Shown here: positions 7,772-15,847 of the stretch, one piece after another
Layout of the letters: each line of letters opens with the position of its first letter
Numbering within the stretch: position 1 is the first letter of the stretch
Origin: Bacteroidales bacterium
GTDB taxonomy: Bacteria; Bacteroidota; Bacteroidia; Bacteroidales; UBA932
Length of the DNA: 22,396 nt
Reading direction: 5' to 3'
Assembly: GCA_024401945.1 (NCBI GenBank)
Contig: JAKSKC010000014.1
Span: 1-22,396, forward strand
Program-made: the position numbers and the translations under genes
The notes under the pieces: model-generated
The model's database searches: none
What the model saw: only the letters and a program-made list of their open reading frames with translations
Told to the model about the DNA's origin: nothing

Positions 7772-8298
7772 CTCAGCGACAGGGAGAGGTTGCTGGGAAG
7801 CACAAAGAATTTCCTTCCGGAATCGACGATCCTTCCGCAATGCGGGCAGGCATAGGTGATGAATACATCGTAGCCTGCCCAGACTCCGATCCCGAAATCC
7901 AGATTGAAGTTCCTGGCAAGCATATAGGTGTAGCCTCCTGCAATGCCTCCCCCGTATCTGTCGCCTTCGCTGGTCTGTTCATCAGCATATTTCCAGGTGG
8001 TGTATCCTCCGGTGTTGTACTCCTGATAGCGCATATTCCCGGACACCCACCATCCCGAATAGACGTGCCAGGGCCAGTATCTTGCACTCAGCGAATAGGA
8101 CTGCTGCCTGTAGGTGAAGGGGTTGTATTTCACTCCCGCCCCCAGGCTCCAGTGTCTGGCGACGCTGAACGAAGCATCCAGGTTGAGGGTGCCCAGGTTG
8201 GCGTAATCGAGCATATTGGTGGAAAGGCTGACTGTCTGCGCTCCGCAGCCCAGTCCGACGGCAAGCAGCACGGCCGTCAGGAAAATTTTAGTTCTCAT
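7759..8298 (-). CDS. DUF3575 family outer-membrane-like protein
   Basis: A 179-residue exported protein. It begins with a signal peptide (cleavage probably after CGA, before Q21) and continues with alternating aromatic and polar residues typical of a small beta-barrel, ending in SLSLSYLF with a terminal aromatic residue. This fits the DUF3575 family of Bacteroidales, whose function is unknown. A CPHC pair (C151 and C154) sits in the last strand region. The ATG lies four bases after the stop of the metalloprotease-like gene, so the two form an operon. The end overlaps the convergent GH3 gene by 13 bases (7759-7771). Confidence 0.85.
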   Translation of the reverse strand: MRTKIFLTAVLLAVGLGCGAQTVSLSTNMLDYANLGTLNLDASFSVARHWSLGAGVKYNPFTYRQQSYSLSARYWPWHVYSGWWVSGNMRYQEYNTGGYTTWKYADEQTSEGDRYGGGIAGGYTYMLARNFNLDFGIGVWAGYDVFITYACPHCGRIVDSGRKFFVLPSNLSLSLSYLF

Positions 8299-8302
8299 TG
8301 TA

Positions 8303-9877
8303 TCAATTGTATCTGTTAAACGCCTGGTTTATAGTGCTTTTATTCTCCGGGTAAAGGAATATGAGCCTGTCCTGAAGGGCATCCTTGTCAGCCACATCGC
8401 TCGAGAAGGCCTTGAAAAGCTTGAACTTGTCCATCCCCCTGTCATCAAGGAACAGGAGAGGCTGCGGCGAGAACCAGTACTCCGTACCGTAGGTCAGTCC
8501 GTCATCCGAATAGCGGTCGCGGCACATCTTCGAATGCATATAGAAAGCCCACATCTCGGCCACCTCGCAGTACCCGCATCCGTCTTCGGTGCCGACACCG
8601 TACATCTGACCTCCGGAAGTGACGTATGAACTGAGGACGTACCTCAGATATGTGTTCCAGTATTCCTTGCCGGCCTGCATATAGTGTGACGCGTGCGCGA
8701 ATTCGTGTATGGCCTCGCCATAGACATCGGAGAAACTCCCGCAGTCCTTCAGCCCTATCGCCACGTCGGGGAGGAAAAGCTTCAGCAGAATGATATACTC
8801 CTTAAGGTAGTCCTGCACGAAGGACCCGTCTATGAGCGCCCCCTGCTGCATCATAAGCGGACAGCTCTTCGTCAGGTTCTGGAAAAGCCATATCCTCAGG
8901 TTGGAAGGAGGTGCCTTCATCCTGTAACCGTCCTCCGAGCATTTCGTATAGTATTCATAGCCGGCGTTGTTGACGACCGCACGGGTGAAAAGCTTCCTGT
9001 CGGAATTGCTGTCGATAACCACGCTCACCCCGTCCGGGGAGCCCTTGCCCAGCGTGGAGGTGGAGGCAGGGACCAGAAGCAGGTTGAACCCTATGGCAAA
9101 GCCCTTCTTGTTCTTGAACACCAGGCGGTAGCGCACATCCGACGTGAATGACAGATTCATCTTGTAGTCTCCGTTCTCATCCGTGAAGGAATGCGCGAAT
9201 TTCACGAAGGAATTGCAGGATACCCGTACCCCGGCCACTCCCTCCGTTGCCATCCCTGCCTCATCATCGGCAATACTGATGTTCCCCTTCGGGTAGGTCG
9301 GCGGATAGTCCCCCTTAGTCCCGGGCGGAAGCATCGCCGCATTCCCCGTGAGCCGGTAGGATTCCCTCTCGACCGCATCCCAGTCTATTCCGGATCCCTT
9401 TGTCGTCTGGTCGTGCTCCGCGATGAAGCACTCGTCCAGAATCTCGTACTGCACGAACTCGGGGAACTCGAAACCCTGCGGCACCACGGCATACTGCCAG
9501 GTGATGCTGTCATCCGGGAGTTCAGGGTCGTGGTAGTAATCCCCGTCCCGGACTATCCTGTAGTCCACCGGATGATCCACCAGTACGACCCCCATCTCCT
9601 CCAGCATTTCGCACTGATGCTCGCTTTTCGGCAGGAACCTCACGTAATAGTCCGTGGTCTTGACGGTTCCGATTACAGCTTTGGTAGGATACAGGGATTC
9701 GAGAGCCTTGGTCATGTTGCCGACCGTGTACGGGTCATCGAGTTTCTCCCCAAGGACAATCATTTCGTGGGAAAGGCCTTCATACCCTCCGCTTCCGGCG
9801 CCGTTGATGCCGGGGATGTCGTGAGTGCAGGCCACAAGCAGCCAAAGGGCCGCCATAGAGTAAATCGCGGTTTTCAT
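8303..9877 (-). CDS. Putative zinc-metalloprotease lipoprotein
   Basis: A 524-residue lipoprotein. The chosen ATG gives MKTAIYSMAALWLLVAC with the lipid cysteine at residue 17; the frame extends 17 codons further but runs back through the promoter box. Residues about 212-263 (GVRVSCNSF through FKNKKGFAI) look like a carboxypeptidase regulatory-like beta-sandwich. Residues 388-395 (EAIHEFAH) contain an HExxH zinc site, and CEVAEMW about 45 residues later supplies a possible third glutamate ligand, as in gluzincins. It is therefore probably a cell-envelope peptidase. The substrate is unknown and I cannot name the peptidase family. The DUF3575 gene follows after four bases. Confidence 0.83.
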   Translation of the reverse strand: MKTAIYSMAALWLLVACTHDIPGINGAGSGGYEGLSHEMIVLGEKLDDPYTVGNMTKALESLYPTKAVIGTVKTTDYYVRFLPKSEHQCEMLEEMGVVLVDHPVDYRIVRDGDYYHDPELPDDSITWQYAVVPQGFEFPEFVQYEILDECFIAEHDQTTKGSGIDWDAVERESYRLTGNAAMLPPGTKGDYPPTYPKGNISIADDEAGMATEGVAGVRVSCNSFVKFAHSFTDENGDYKMNLSFTSDVRYRLVFKNKKGFAIGFNLLLVPASTSTLGKGSPDGVSVVIDSNSDRKLFTRAVVNNAGYEYYTKCSEDGYRMKAPPSNLRIWLFQNLTKSCPLMMQQGALIDGSFVQDYLKEYIILLKLFLPDVAIGLKDCGSFSDVYGEAIHEFAHASHYMQAGKEYWNTYLRYVLSSYVTSGGQMYGVGTEDGCGYCEVAEMWAFYMHSKMCRDRYSDDGLTYGTEYWFSPQPLLFLDDRGMDKFKLFKAFSSDVADKDALQDRLIFLYPENKSTINQAFNRYN

Positions 9878-9900
9878 AGTCAATAAGTTTTGGTCGGGTG

Positions 9901-9908
9901 CAAATATA
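9901..9908 (-). promoter_or_regulatory. Promoter -7 box for the metalloprotease-DUF3575 operon
   Basis: TATATTTG on the minus strand, 23 bases before the ATG at 9877. No exact TTG is seen at the -33 position. It also argues against the longer open frame that begins at 9928. Confidence 0.6.
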
Positions 9909-9965
9909 GGGCTTGACTTGCGAAACATCGCAGGAATAAACGTTTAAGTTGAAAATCGGCCGTCC

Positions 9966-9996
9966 TTGCTATTCCAGAGGATTATTTCTATATTCG
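9966..9996 (+). promoter_or_regulatory. Promoter for the histidine phosphatase
   Basis: TTG (9966-9968), 20 bases, then TATATTCG (9989-9996), one base off the -7 consensus. It lies 23 bases before the ATG at 10020 and diverges from the metalloprotease promoter. Confidence 0.55.
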
Positions 9997-10019
9997 TGAC
10001 GAATAAAATCCTTGAAAAA

Positions 10020-11291
10020 ATGAAGAAAATCGCGGCGGTGGCACTTCTTCTTGCCACATTTTGTACAGGCATCGATGCCCAGAGCTACAGGGAATGGCTT
10101 GAGGGGGACATAAGCAGGGCTGCCTACATCTATCACAACTACGATACGTTCGACACAGAGCTGGGCAAGGCCCCGGCCGGCTTCAAGCCTTTCTACATCC
10201 CACACTACGGAAGGCACGGCTCGCGCTACCACACCTCCGCCACCTTTTTCGACAAATGCATCCCGGACCTGGAGAAGGCCGGAGAAGCCGGTCTGCTGAC
10301 CGGGGAAGGCCAATGGCTGCTGAAGAACCTCAAGGAACTGAAGGGCAAGCACGAGCGCCTGTACGGCATTCTCACCCAGGTGGGAAGTGACCAGCACCAG
10401 GAAGTGGCGGCAAGAATGTACGCCAACTTCCCGCAGGTCTTCAACCAGAAGGACAGAAGGGAGGTCCTGTGCATCTCAAGTCCTTTCCCCCGCTGCATCC
10501 AGAGTATGGCGAACTTCACCGTTTCGCTCAACTCGTCGGCCGGCAAGCTCAGATTCCACTACTATACGGGAGACCTTTTTTTCGACGTTCTGGCCTGCGA
10601 CGTACCTGACATAGGAATACCGGCCAGGGCTTCGTTTGTCAGGGATTCGCTGGTGAATGCGAACTTTTCCCCGGACAGGCTGATGGGAGTGACATTCACC
10701 GACCCTGCCGCCGCCGGAGCGCTGATCTCATCCTCCCCGACCGAACTCTTCCTGAACGTGTTCAACAGTGCGGCCATCAGCCAGAACCTGGAGTTCGACC
10801 TGGAAGATATGTTCCCTTATTTCAGCTTCGAGGAGCTTTATTCGCTCAGTTATGCAGAGAACTGCAGGATGTACGGTGACTGGTACACCAACGCCGAATT
10901 CGGCGACTACAAGAGCGCCGGTACGGGAAAACCTATCCTGAGGGATATGCTCGAGAAAGCCGACGCGGCCGTGGCTGGGAATGACAAGGCCGCCGACCTG
11001 CGTTTCGGCCACGACTCGGGACTCTCCCCCCTTATGAGCTTCATCAAGCTTCAGGACAACGACTGGACAGGCCCCATCGCAGAAGCGAGTGACCACTGGA
11101 TATGTTCCAGGGAGATGTGTATGTGCTCCAACCTCCAGCTGATATTCTACCGCAACCGCAAGGGGGAAGTGCTTGTCAGGATTCTTCACAACGAACGCGA
11201 GGCCACCATCACGGGACTTGAACCCGTAACCGGAAGTTTCTACCGCTGGGAAGACCTGCGCGGATATTTCGTGAAGATCCTGGCCGACTGA
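10020..11291 (+). CDS. Secreted histidine-type phosphatase (MINPP/phytase-like)
   Basis: A 423-residue exported enzyme of histidine phosphatase clade 2 (histidine acid phosphatases, including multiple inositol polyphosphate phosphatases and phytases). I chose the ATG that gives a clean signal peptide, MKKIAAVALLLATFCTGIDA, cut before Q21; the open frame from the TTG at 9966 would include the promoter. HYGRHGSRY carries the catalytic RHGxR at residues 65-69, with the phosphorylated histidine at 66. FGHDSG (329-334) supplies the C-terminal HD, the proton-donor motif of the MINPP/phytase type. It probably acts in the periplasm or at the surface on phosphate monoesters such as inositol phosphates; the exact substrate is inferred from the family. 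It stands alone, divergent from the metalloprotease operon and convergent with deoC. Confidence 0.9.
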   Translation: MKKIAAVALLLATFCTGIDAQSYREWLEGDISRAAYIYHNYDTFDTELGKAPAGFKPFYIPHYGRHGSRYHTSATFFDKCIPDLEKAGEAGLLTGEGQWLLKNLKELKGKHERLYGILTQVGSDQHQEVAARMYANFPQVFNQKDRREVLCISSPFPRCIQSMANFTVSLNSSAGKLRFHYYTGDLFFDVLACDVPDIGIPARASFVRDSLVNANFSPDRLMGVTFTDPAAAGALISSSPTELFLNVFNSAAISQNLEFDLEDMFPYFSFEELYSLSYAENCRMYGDWYTNAEFGDYKSAGTGKPILRDMLEKADAAVAGNDKAADLRFGHDSGLSPLMSFIKLQDNDWTGPIAEASDHWICSREMCMCSNLQLIFYRNRKGEVLVRILHNEREATITGLEPVTGSFYRWEDLRGYFVKILAD

Positions 11292-11400
11292 AACCTGGCC
11301 GGAGAATGCCTGCCTGACAGCGCGACGCTGACTCTGCGGACGGTTTACCCTATCAGGGACGGCACTTTGTCCGCCTGTCAGGAACTGGAACTGTAAGAGC
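11292..11400. other. Inverted-repeat-rich intergenic region between convergent genes
   Basis: 109 bases between the phosphatase and deoC stops. CCTGACAG (11313-11320) and GCGGAC (11336-11341) are both complementary to the contiguous right arm GTCCGC-CTGTCAGG (11369-11382). Smaller hairpins CAGCG/CGCTG (11318-11330) and CCCT/AGGG (11348-11358) lie inside. It has no T-run and no open frame with coding features. It could fold as a transcript 3' end on either strand. Confidence 0.5.
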
Positions 11401-12288
11401 TTACCGGCAGTTTCCGATGGCGTTGACAAGGCTGTCCCACAGACGGCTGACTCCGAGCCGGAACAGGTCGTTCCCCGTCCATTCATCCCCCAGGATATCA
11501 CGGACAATTGAATAATAAAGCAAGGCCTCCCCGGCGGCAGATATGCCGCCTGCGGCCTTGAAGCCCACCTTACGGCCGGTAGCGGCGTAATATGCGGCGA
11601 TGCATCCGCACATTACAGCAGCAGCCTGAGGAGTGGCGTTGACCTCAACTTTCCCGGTAGAGGTCTTTATGAAATCCGCCCCTGCCTCCATAGCAAGGAA
11701 AGACGCCTCGGCTATGAGTTCGGGGGTCTTGAGAAGTCCGGTCTCGAGGATAACCTTCAGAATGACCTTTCTGCCGCACACGGCCGCTTCCCGGTCCACG
11801 GTCTGACGGACGGCGACTATCTCGTCAAAGGCCTTCTGTCTGGTCTCTTCACAAAGGAATGAATTCAGGGCCAGCACTATGTCCACCTCATCAGCCCCGC
11901 TGCGCACTGCCAGGGCGCATTCCAGAAGCTTCACTTCGAGGAAACTCTGCGAAGTCGGGAAGCAGGCTGAAACCACCGTGGTGTGCATCCCTTCAGGTTT
12001 CGCCTCTTTGCTTACCACGGATGCGAAATTGGAGAACACGCACACTGATGCGGGGGCCGGATATTCAGGATGGGCCTCCGAGAATTCATTTATCTTCCGT
12101 ACGAAGGCCCTTACCGAATCCTCCGTATCCTGGGATTTGAGGGTCGTAAGGTCCATCGCGGCATAGCAGCGCATAAGAGCATCCCTGTCATTGAGGGCGG
12201 CCTTTCCCGCATTGATTCCTGAAAGTATCTTCTCTATCTGCTCCCCGGTGAAGCTGCAGTTGTATTTCTCTGAATATTTCATTGTCAT
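11401..12288 (-). CDS. deoC: Deoxyribose-phosphate aldolase
   Basis: A 295-residue class I aldolase that splits 2-deoxyribose 5-phosphate into glyceraldehyde 3-phosphate and acetaldehyde in deoxynucleoside breakdown. FIKTSTGK carries the Schiff-base lysine at residue 208, KAAGGI the second active-site lysine at 244, and GADEVDIV the catalytic aspartate at 136. An N-terminal extension of about 35 residues precedes the core, as in the longer form of the family. The ATG overlaps the TGA of the radical SAM gene (ATGA), so the two are translationally coupled; a second ATG two codons later is possible. It is the last gene of the ftsY-pheT operon, an unusual setting for nucleoside catabolism. Confidence 0.95.
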   Translation of the reverse strand: MTMKYSEKYNCSFTGEQIEKILSGINAGKAALNDRDALMRCYAAMDLTTLKSQDTEDSVRAFVRKINEFSEAHPEYPAPASVCVFSNFASVVSKEAKPEGMHTTVVSACFPTSQSFLEVKLLECALAVRSGADEVDIVLALNSFLCEETRQKAFDEIVAVRQTVDREAAVCGRKVILKVILETGLLKTPELIAEASFLAMEAGADFIKTSTGKVEVNATPQAAAVMCGCIAAYYAATGRKVGFKAAGGISAAGEALLYYSIVRDILGDEWTGNDLFRLGVSRLWDSLVNAIGNCR

Positions 12289-13040
12289 CCTTTTATTTGA
12301 ATATCGAAACCTTCTTCTATCAGAGGCGCCACCATCGCGCGCATCTGCTCCTCCGTGAATTTTTCGAGGCCCGACATCGGAGCCGGCCTGTCAATCGTGT
12401 AAACCATTATCCGCCTCGGGTGCAGCCTCCTGACTATGGACATCCATCCTTGCAGATTGCCCGTATCGGAGGAGTCGAATCCCCCGCCCCTGAGGAACAT
12501 CGTCTGCAGGATGAAATTACCCTTGAAAGCCTCCAGGGAGCTTATTACCTGCTCCAGGTCATAGCCGGCGACGGGTCTGTTGACGAGACGGACGGAGCCG
12601 TTGTCCGCCGCGTCTATCTTCATTATGGCATTGTCAACCTTGCACAGTGCCCTGAAAATCTCCGGTCTGCCGGCGGTTGTGGCATTGGACAGTACCGAAA
12701 CCGCCGCCTGCGGAAAGAATCTGTCCCTGAGCTCGAGCGTGATGTCCACCATCTGCGGGAAGGCTGGATTGAGAGTGGGTTCGCCGTCACCGGAGAAAGT
12801 GATGGAGTCTATAGCGATGCCCGCGTCCCTGCATTCGGAAAGTTTCTTCTCAAGCGCGGAGCGCAAATCCTCCGGCCCCGGAAGCGTGCGGTCTTCCCTG
12901 CCGTCGGAGTTCCATCCGCATTCGCAATAGATGCAGTCGAAATTGCATATCTTGCCGTTCTCCGGCAACAGATTTATTCCCAGAGAATTGCCCAGGCGTC
13001 TGGAGCGTATCGGTCCGAAAACTGTCTTCTCGCGGAGCAT
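12285..13040 (-). CDS. Radical SAM protein (COG0731-like)
   Basis: A 251-residue radical SAM protein. The N-terminus (VFGPIRSRRLGNSLGINLLP) and the cluster motif CNFDCIYC, with C32, C36 and C39 for the [4Fe-4S]-SAM cluster, fit the COG0731 group, which also includes the tRNA-Phe wyosine enzyme TYW1. SGDGEP (83-88) is the SAM-binding GGE-like motif. The extra cysteines that hold the second cluster of true TYW1/Taw1 are not present before C32, so the same reaction should not be assumed. The function in Bacteroidetes is unknown. It overlaps the DUF4296 gene by one base (TGATG) and deoC by four, so it is firmly within the pheT operon. Confidence 0.88.
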   Translation of the reverse strand: MLREKTVFGPIRSRRLGNSLGINLLPENGKICNFDCIYCECGWNSDGREDRTLPGPEDLRSALEKKLSECRDAGIAIDSITFSGDGEPTLNPAFPQMVDITLELRDRFFPQAAVSVLSNATTAGRPEIFRALCKVDNAIMKIDAADNGSVRLVNRPVAGYDLEQVISSLEAFKGNFILQTMFLRGGGFDSSDTGNLQGWMSIVRRLHPRRIMVYTIDRPAPMSGLEKFTEEQMRAMVAPLIEEGFDIQIKG

Positions 13041-13429
13041 CAGTCCTCCTTCGCCTCCTCTTCCCCGGAAGCGTCTATTCCGGCCTCGACGGCCTGAAGG
13101 TCATTGTAGTAGCGCTCTTTCTCCTTGAGTCTGTCCTTGACCTTCTCTATGATCCTGATGTACTCGTCGGGCTTCTCCATATAATGACCGACGGACTTGA
13201 GGTAATCCTCCGTGGTAAACCCGTACTTGCGGAAAATGGGCTCGTAGTAGAGCGAGGTGTCCACCTTCCGCCGCTCCGCATAGTTGTCGTTCATCCACTG
13301 GTCGGCGATGAGCATCTCCTCGTATATGGATACGAAGGTCTTCTCGGGAATGACCCTCGCACCGCGCGAGCAGGCAGCCAGCAATAGTGCAGGCAGGGCA
13401 AGCGTCAATATGAAGGATGAGCTGCGCAT
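13040..13429 (-). CDS. DUF4296 lipoprotein
   Basis: A 129-residue lipoprotein with a clear signal peptide and lipobox LAAC (C20). The mature part is short, charged and helical. Its pattern (VIPEKTFVSIYEEMLIADQW, then YAERRKVDTSLYYEPIFRKYG) matches the Bacteroidetes DUF4296 family, for which I know no function. The C-terminus is very acidic (EEEAKED). Its ATG overlaps the pheT stop by one base (TAATG) and its stop overlaps the radical SAM start, so it is translated in series with them. Confidence 0.87.
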   Translation of the reverse strand: MRSSSFILTLALPALLLAACSRGARVIPEKTFVSIYEEMLIADQWMNDNYAERRKVDTSLYYEPIFRKYGFTTEDYLKSVGHYMEKPDEYIRIIEKVKDRLKEKERYYNDLQAVEAGIDASGEEEAKED

Positions 13430-15837
13430 TATCTCAGTTCCGCTCCGAAATTGTTCTTGAAGGCATCGAGGAGACGGTTGACGACCTTCTCGACCTCCTG
13501 GTCGGTAAGTGTCCTCTCAGGATCCTGGAGTATGAAGCTGAGGGCGTACTGCTTCTTGTTCTGAGGAATCTTGTCCCCACGGTAGACATCGAAGAGCGAA
13601 ACGCTCCTGAGCAGGTTCTTCGCCTGCTTGAATGCAGTGGCGCGAAGGTCTGCATATTTGACGGATTCGTCCAGAAGGAGCGCAAGGTCCCTTCTGACCT
13701 CCGGGAATTTAGGAAGTTCCTTGAACGTCACTTTTCCGCGCTTTACGAGCTCGAACAGTGTGTTCCAGTTGATCTCAGCCGCAACTACCTGCTGCTTCAC
13801 GCCGAATTTCCTTGAGAGGGTCTGGTTGACGACACCCATTGAAAGAAGCTGTTTGCCCTGTCCCGGGAGCTTGTATGACATTCCTTCGGAGAAGATATCC
13901 GAAGGCGCCGCATCGGCCCACATCTGGTTCAGGTCGGCGCCGTAACGGCGGAGGAGAAGTTCAACATAGCCCTTGAGCTCGAAATAGTTGCTCCTGGTCA
14001 TCATCAGGGTTATGCAAGGGTGCTCCTCGTAGCAGTCGATGGTCCTGCCGTCGGTCCCTTCCTTCCTGCGATATACGGAACCGTACTCGAAGGTCCGCAT
14101 CGAGTAGATCTGGCGGTTGTTGTTGTATGCGATGACCTCGAGTCCCCCGAGGATAAGTGTCTGGCGCATCACGTTGAGGTCCTGGCTGAGCGGATTGACT
14201 ATCCTCACGCACTCCGAAGCCGGGAACGAAGCCAGATTGTCATAGTATGCGGACTTTGTCAGCGAGTTGTTCATTATCTCGGAGAATCCGTTGGCCGCCA
14301 GCAAGTTGGATACGGCGTTGCGGACGGATTCAGGATCCGGTGAAGGTGTCGCGTTGACGGACATCTTCATATGCTTCGGCAGATTGATGTTGTTGTATCC
14401 GTAGATTCGGAGTATTTCCTCCACTACGTCGCATTCACGGTATACATCCACCATATATGAAGGTGCGAGGACAGTCGCGCCGTTCTCATTGACGGACACG
14501 AACTCGTAGCCGAGGTAAGTGAGAATGTTCCCGATGACGTCGTGACCTATCTTCTGTCCGACAAATTCCTCGATGCGGTTGTAGTCGAGTTCTATGGCCT
14601 TGCGCTCCGGAATCTCTCCGCAGCATTCCTTGATGTTCCCGACAACCTTGCCTCCGGCGCACTCCTTGATCAGGCATACGGCACGCTTCAGGGCATACAC
14701 CGGCATCTGCGGGTCACAACCCCTCTCGAAACGGAATGAAGCGTCCGTCTGGAGCTGATGGCGCTTGGAGGTCTTGCGGATGGAACCCGGATCGAAATAT
14801 GCGCTCTCCACGAACACGCTGCTGCTGTCGGCGGTGAATCCGCTGTCCTCCCCTCCGAACACGCCGGCGATGCACATTGGCTTGCCGGCTGCGTTGGCTA
14901 TCACCATATCGGAAGCGTCGAGCTTGCGCTCCACGCCGTCAAGGGTACGGAGGGTCTCACCCCCGGCCGCCCTGCGAACCACGATCCTGCCGCCCTCGAC
15001 CTTGTCGGCATCGAAGGTATGCAGAGGCTGTCCGAGTTCGAACAGCACGTAGTTGGAGATATCCACGATATTGTTGATAGGCTTGCTGCCGATGGCCATA
15101 AGGCGCTTCTGGAGCCATTCGGGCGACGGGCCCGCCTTGACGTCACTGACGGTGATTCCGGTATAGCGCGGGGCTCCGGAGGCATCCTGCACCTCAACCT
15201 CCACGCCTTCTCCCTCACCCTCGGTGAATGCCGACACGTCCGGCATCACGAGTTCGCAAGGGATGCCGTTGAGACGGCAGTAGGCATACAGGTCGCGTGC
15301 TACGCCCCAGTGGGAGGCGGCATCGACGCGGTTTGCCGTAATCTCATATTCGATGACGGCTTCAGTCTTGAGCTCGAGATATTCCTTTGCCGGGGTGCCG
15401 ACGACCGCATCCTCGGGGAGCACCATAATCCCCGCGTGGTCGTTGCCTATTCCGAGTTCGTCCTCGGCGCATATCATTCCGAACGATTCGACTCCGCGGA
15501 TCTTTGATTTCTTTATCTTGAAATCGCCAGGAAGCACGGTTCCGAGCTGTGCGAAAAGGACTTTCTGTCCCGCCGCCACGTTCGGAGCGCCGCATACCAC
15601 CGTGACAGGTTCGCCGTTTCCGGCATCAACCCTGGTAATATGGAGATGGTCCGAATCCGGGTGCGGCCCGCACTCGAGCACCTTCGCCACCACTACGCCG
15701 GCGAGTCCGCCGGGAATCTCCTCCTGCTCCTCCACTCCGTCAACCTCGATGCCTATGGCAGTCATAGCCTCCGCTATCTGCGCCGGATTGAGGTCGCATT
15801 TCAAATAATCCTTAAGCCAATCGTAAGAAAGTTTCAT
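13429..15837 (-). CDS. pheT: Phenylalanyl-tRNA synthetase beta subunit
   Basis: An 802-residue beta chain of the alpha2-beta2 PheRS, which charges tRNA-Phe. The domains are in the usual order: N-terminal helix and tRNA-binding OB fold (about 40-150, including GPHPDSDHL), B3/B4 editing domain, B5 domain (about 400-475), catalytic-like domain and a C-terminal ferredoxin-fold anticodon-binding domain (about 705-802, starting at FPEVRRDLALLLD). The length is normal for Bacteroidetes. The alpha-subunit gene pheS is not in the window. It begins ten bases after the ftsY stop and ends in a one-base overlap with the DUF4296 gene. Confidence 0.97.
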   Translation of the reverse strand: MKLSYDWLKDYLKCDLNPAQIAEAMTAIGIEVDGVEEQEEIPGGLAGVVVAKVLECGPHPDSDHLHITRVDAGNGEPVTVVCGAPNVAAGQKVLFAQLGTVLPGDFKIKKSKIRGVESFGMICAEDELGIGNDHAGIMVLPEDAVVGTPAKEYLELKTEAVIEYEITANRVDAASHWGVARDLYAYCRLNGIPCELVMPDVSAFTEGEGEGVEVEVQDASGAPRYTGITVSDVKAGPSPEWLQKRLMAIGSKPINNIVDISNYVLFELGQPLHTFDADKVEGGRIVVRRAAGGETLRTLDGVERKLDASDMVIANAAGKPMCIAGVFGGEDSGFTADSSSVFVESAYFDPGSIRKTSKRHQLQTDASFRFERGCDPQMPVYALKRAVCLIKECAGGKVVGNIKECCGEIPERKAIELDYNRIEEFVGQKIGHDVIGNILTYLGYEFVSVNENGATVLAPSYMVDVYRECDVVEEILRIYGYNNINLPKHMKMSVNATPSPDPESVRNAVSNLLAANGFSEIMNNSLTKSAYYDNLASFPASECVRIVNPLSQDLNVMRQTLILGGLEVIAYNNNRQIYSMRTFEYGSVYRRKEGTDGRTIDCYEEHPCITLMMTRSNYFELKGYVELLLRRYGADLNQMWADAAPSDIFSEGMSYKLPGQGKQLLSMGVVNQTLSRKFGVKQQVVAAEINWNTLFELVKRGKVTFKELPKFPEVRRDLALLLDESVKYADLRATAFKQAKNLLRSVSLFDVYRGDKIPQNKKQYALSFILQDPERTLTDQEVEKVVNRLLDAFKNNFGAELR

Positions 15838-15847
15838 ATCTGTGTCT

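Noticed and set aside
12282..13097. A 271-codon plus-strand frame opposite the radical SAM gene
   Set aside because: The minus-strand gene has clear cluster cysteines and operon overlaps; the plus frame shows nothing protein-like.
14758..15507. A 249-codon plus-strand frame opposite pheT
   Set aside because: Shadow of a well-supported gene; no start context and no domain features.
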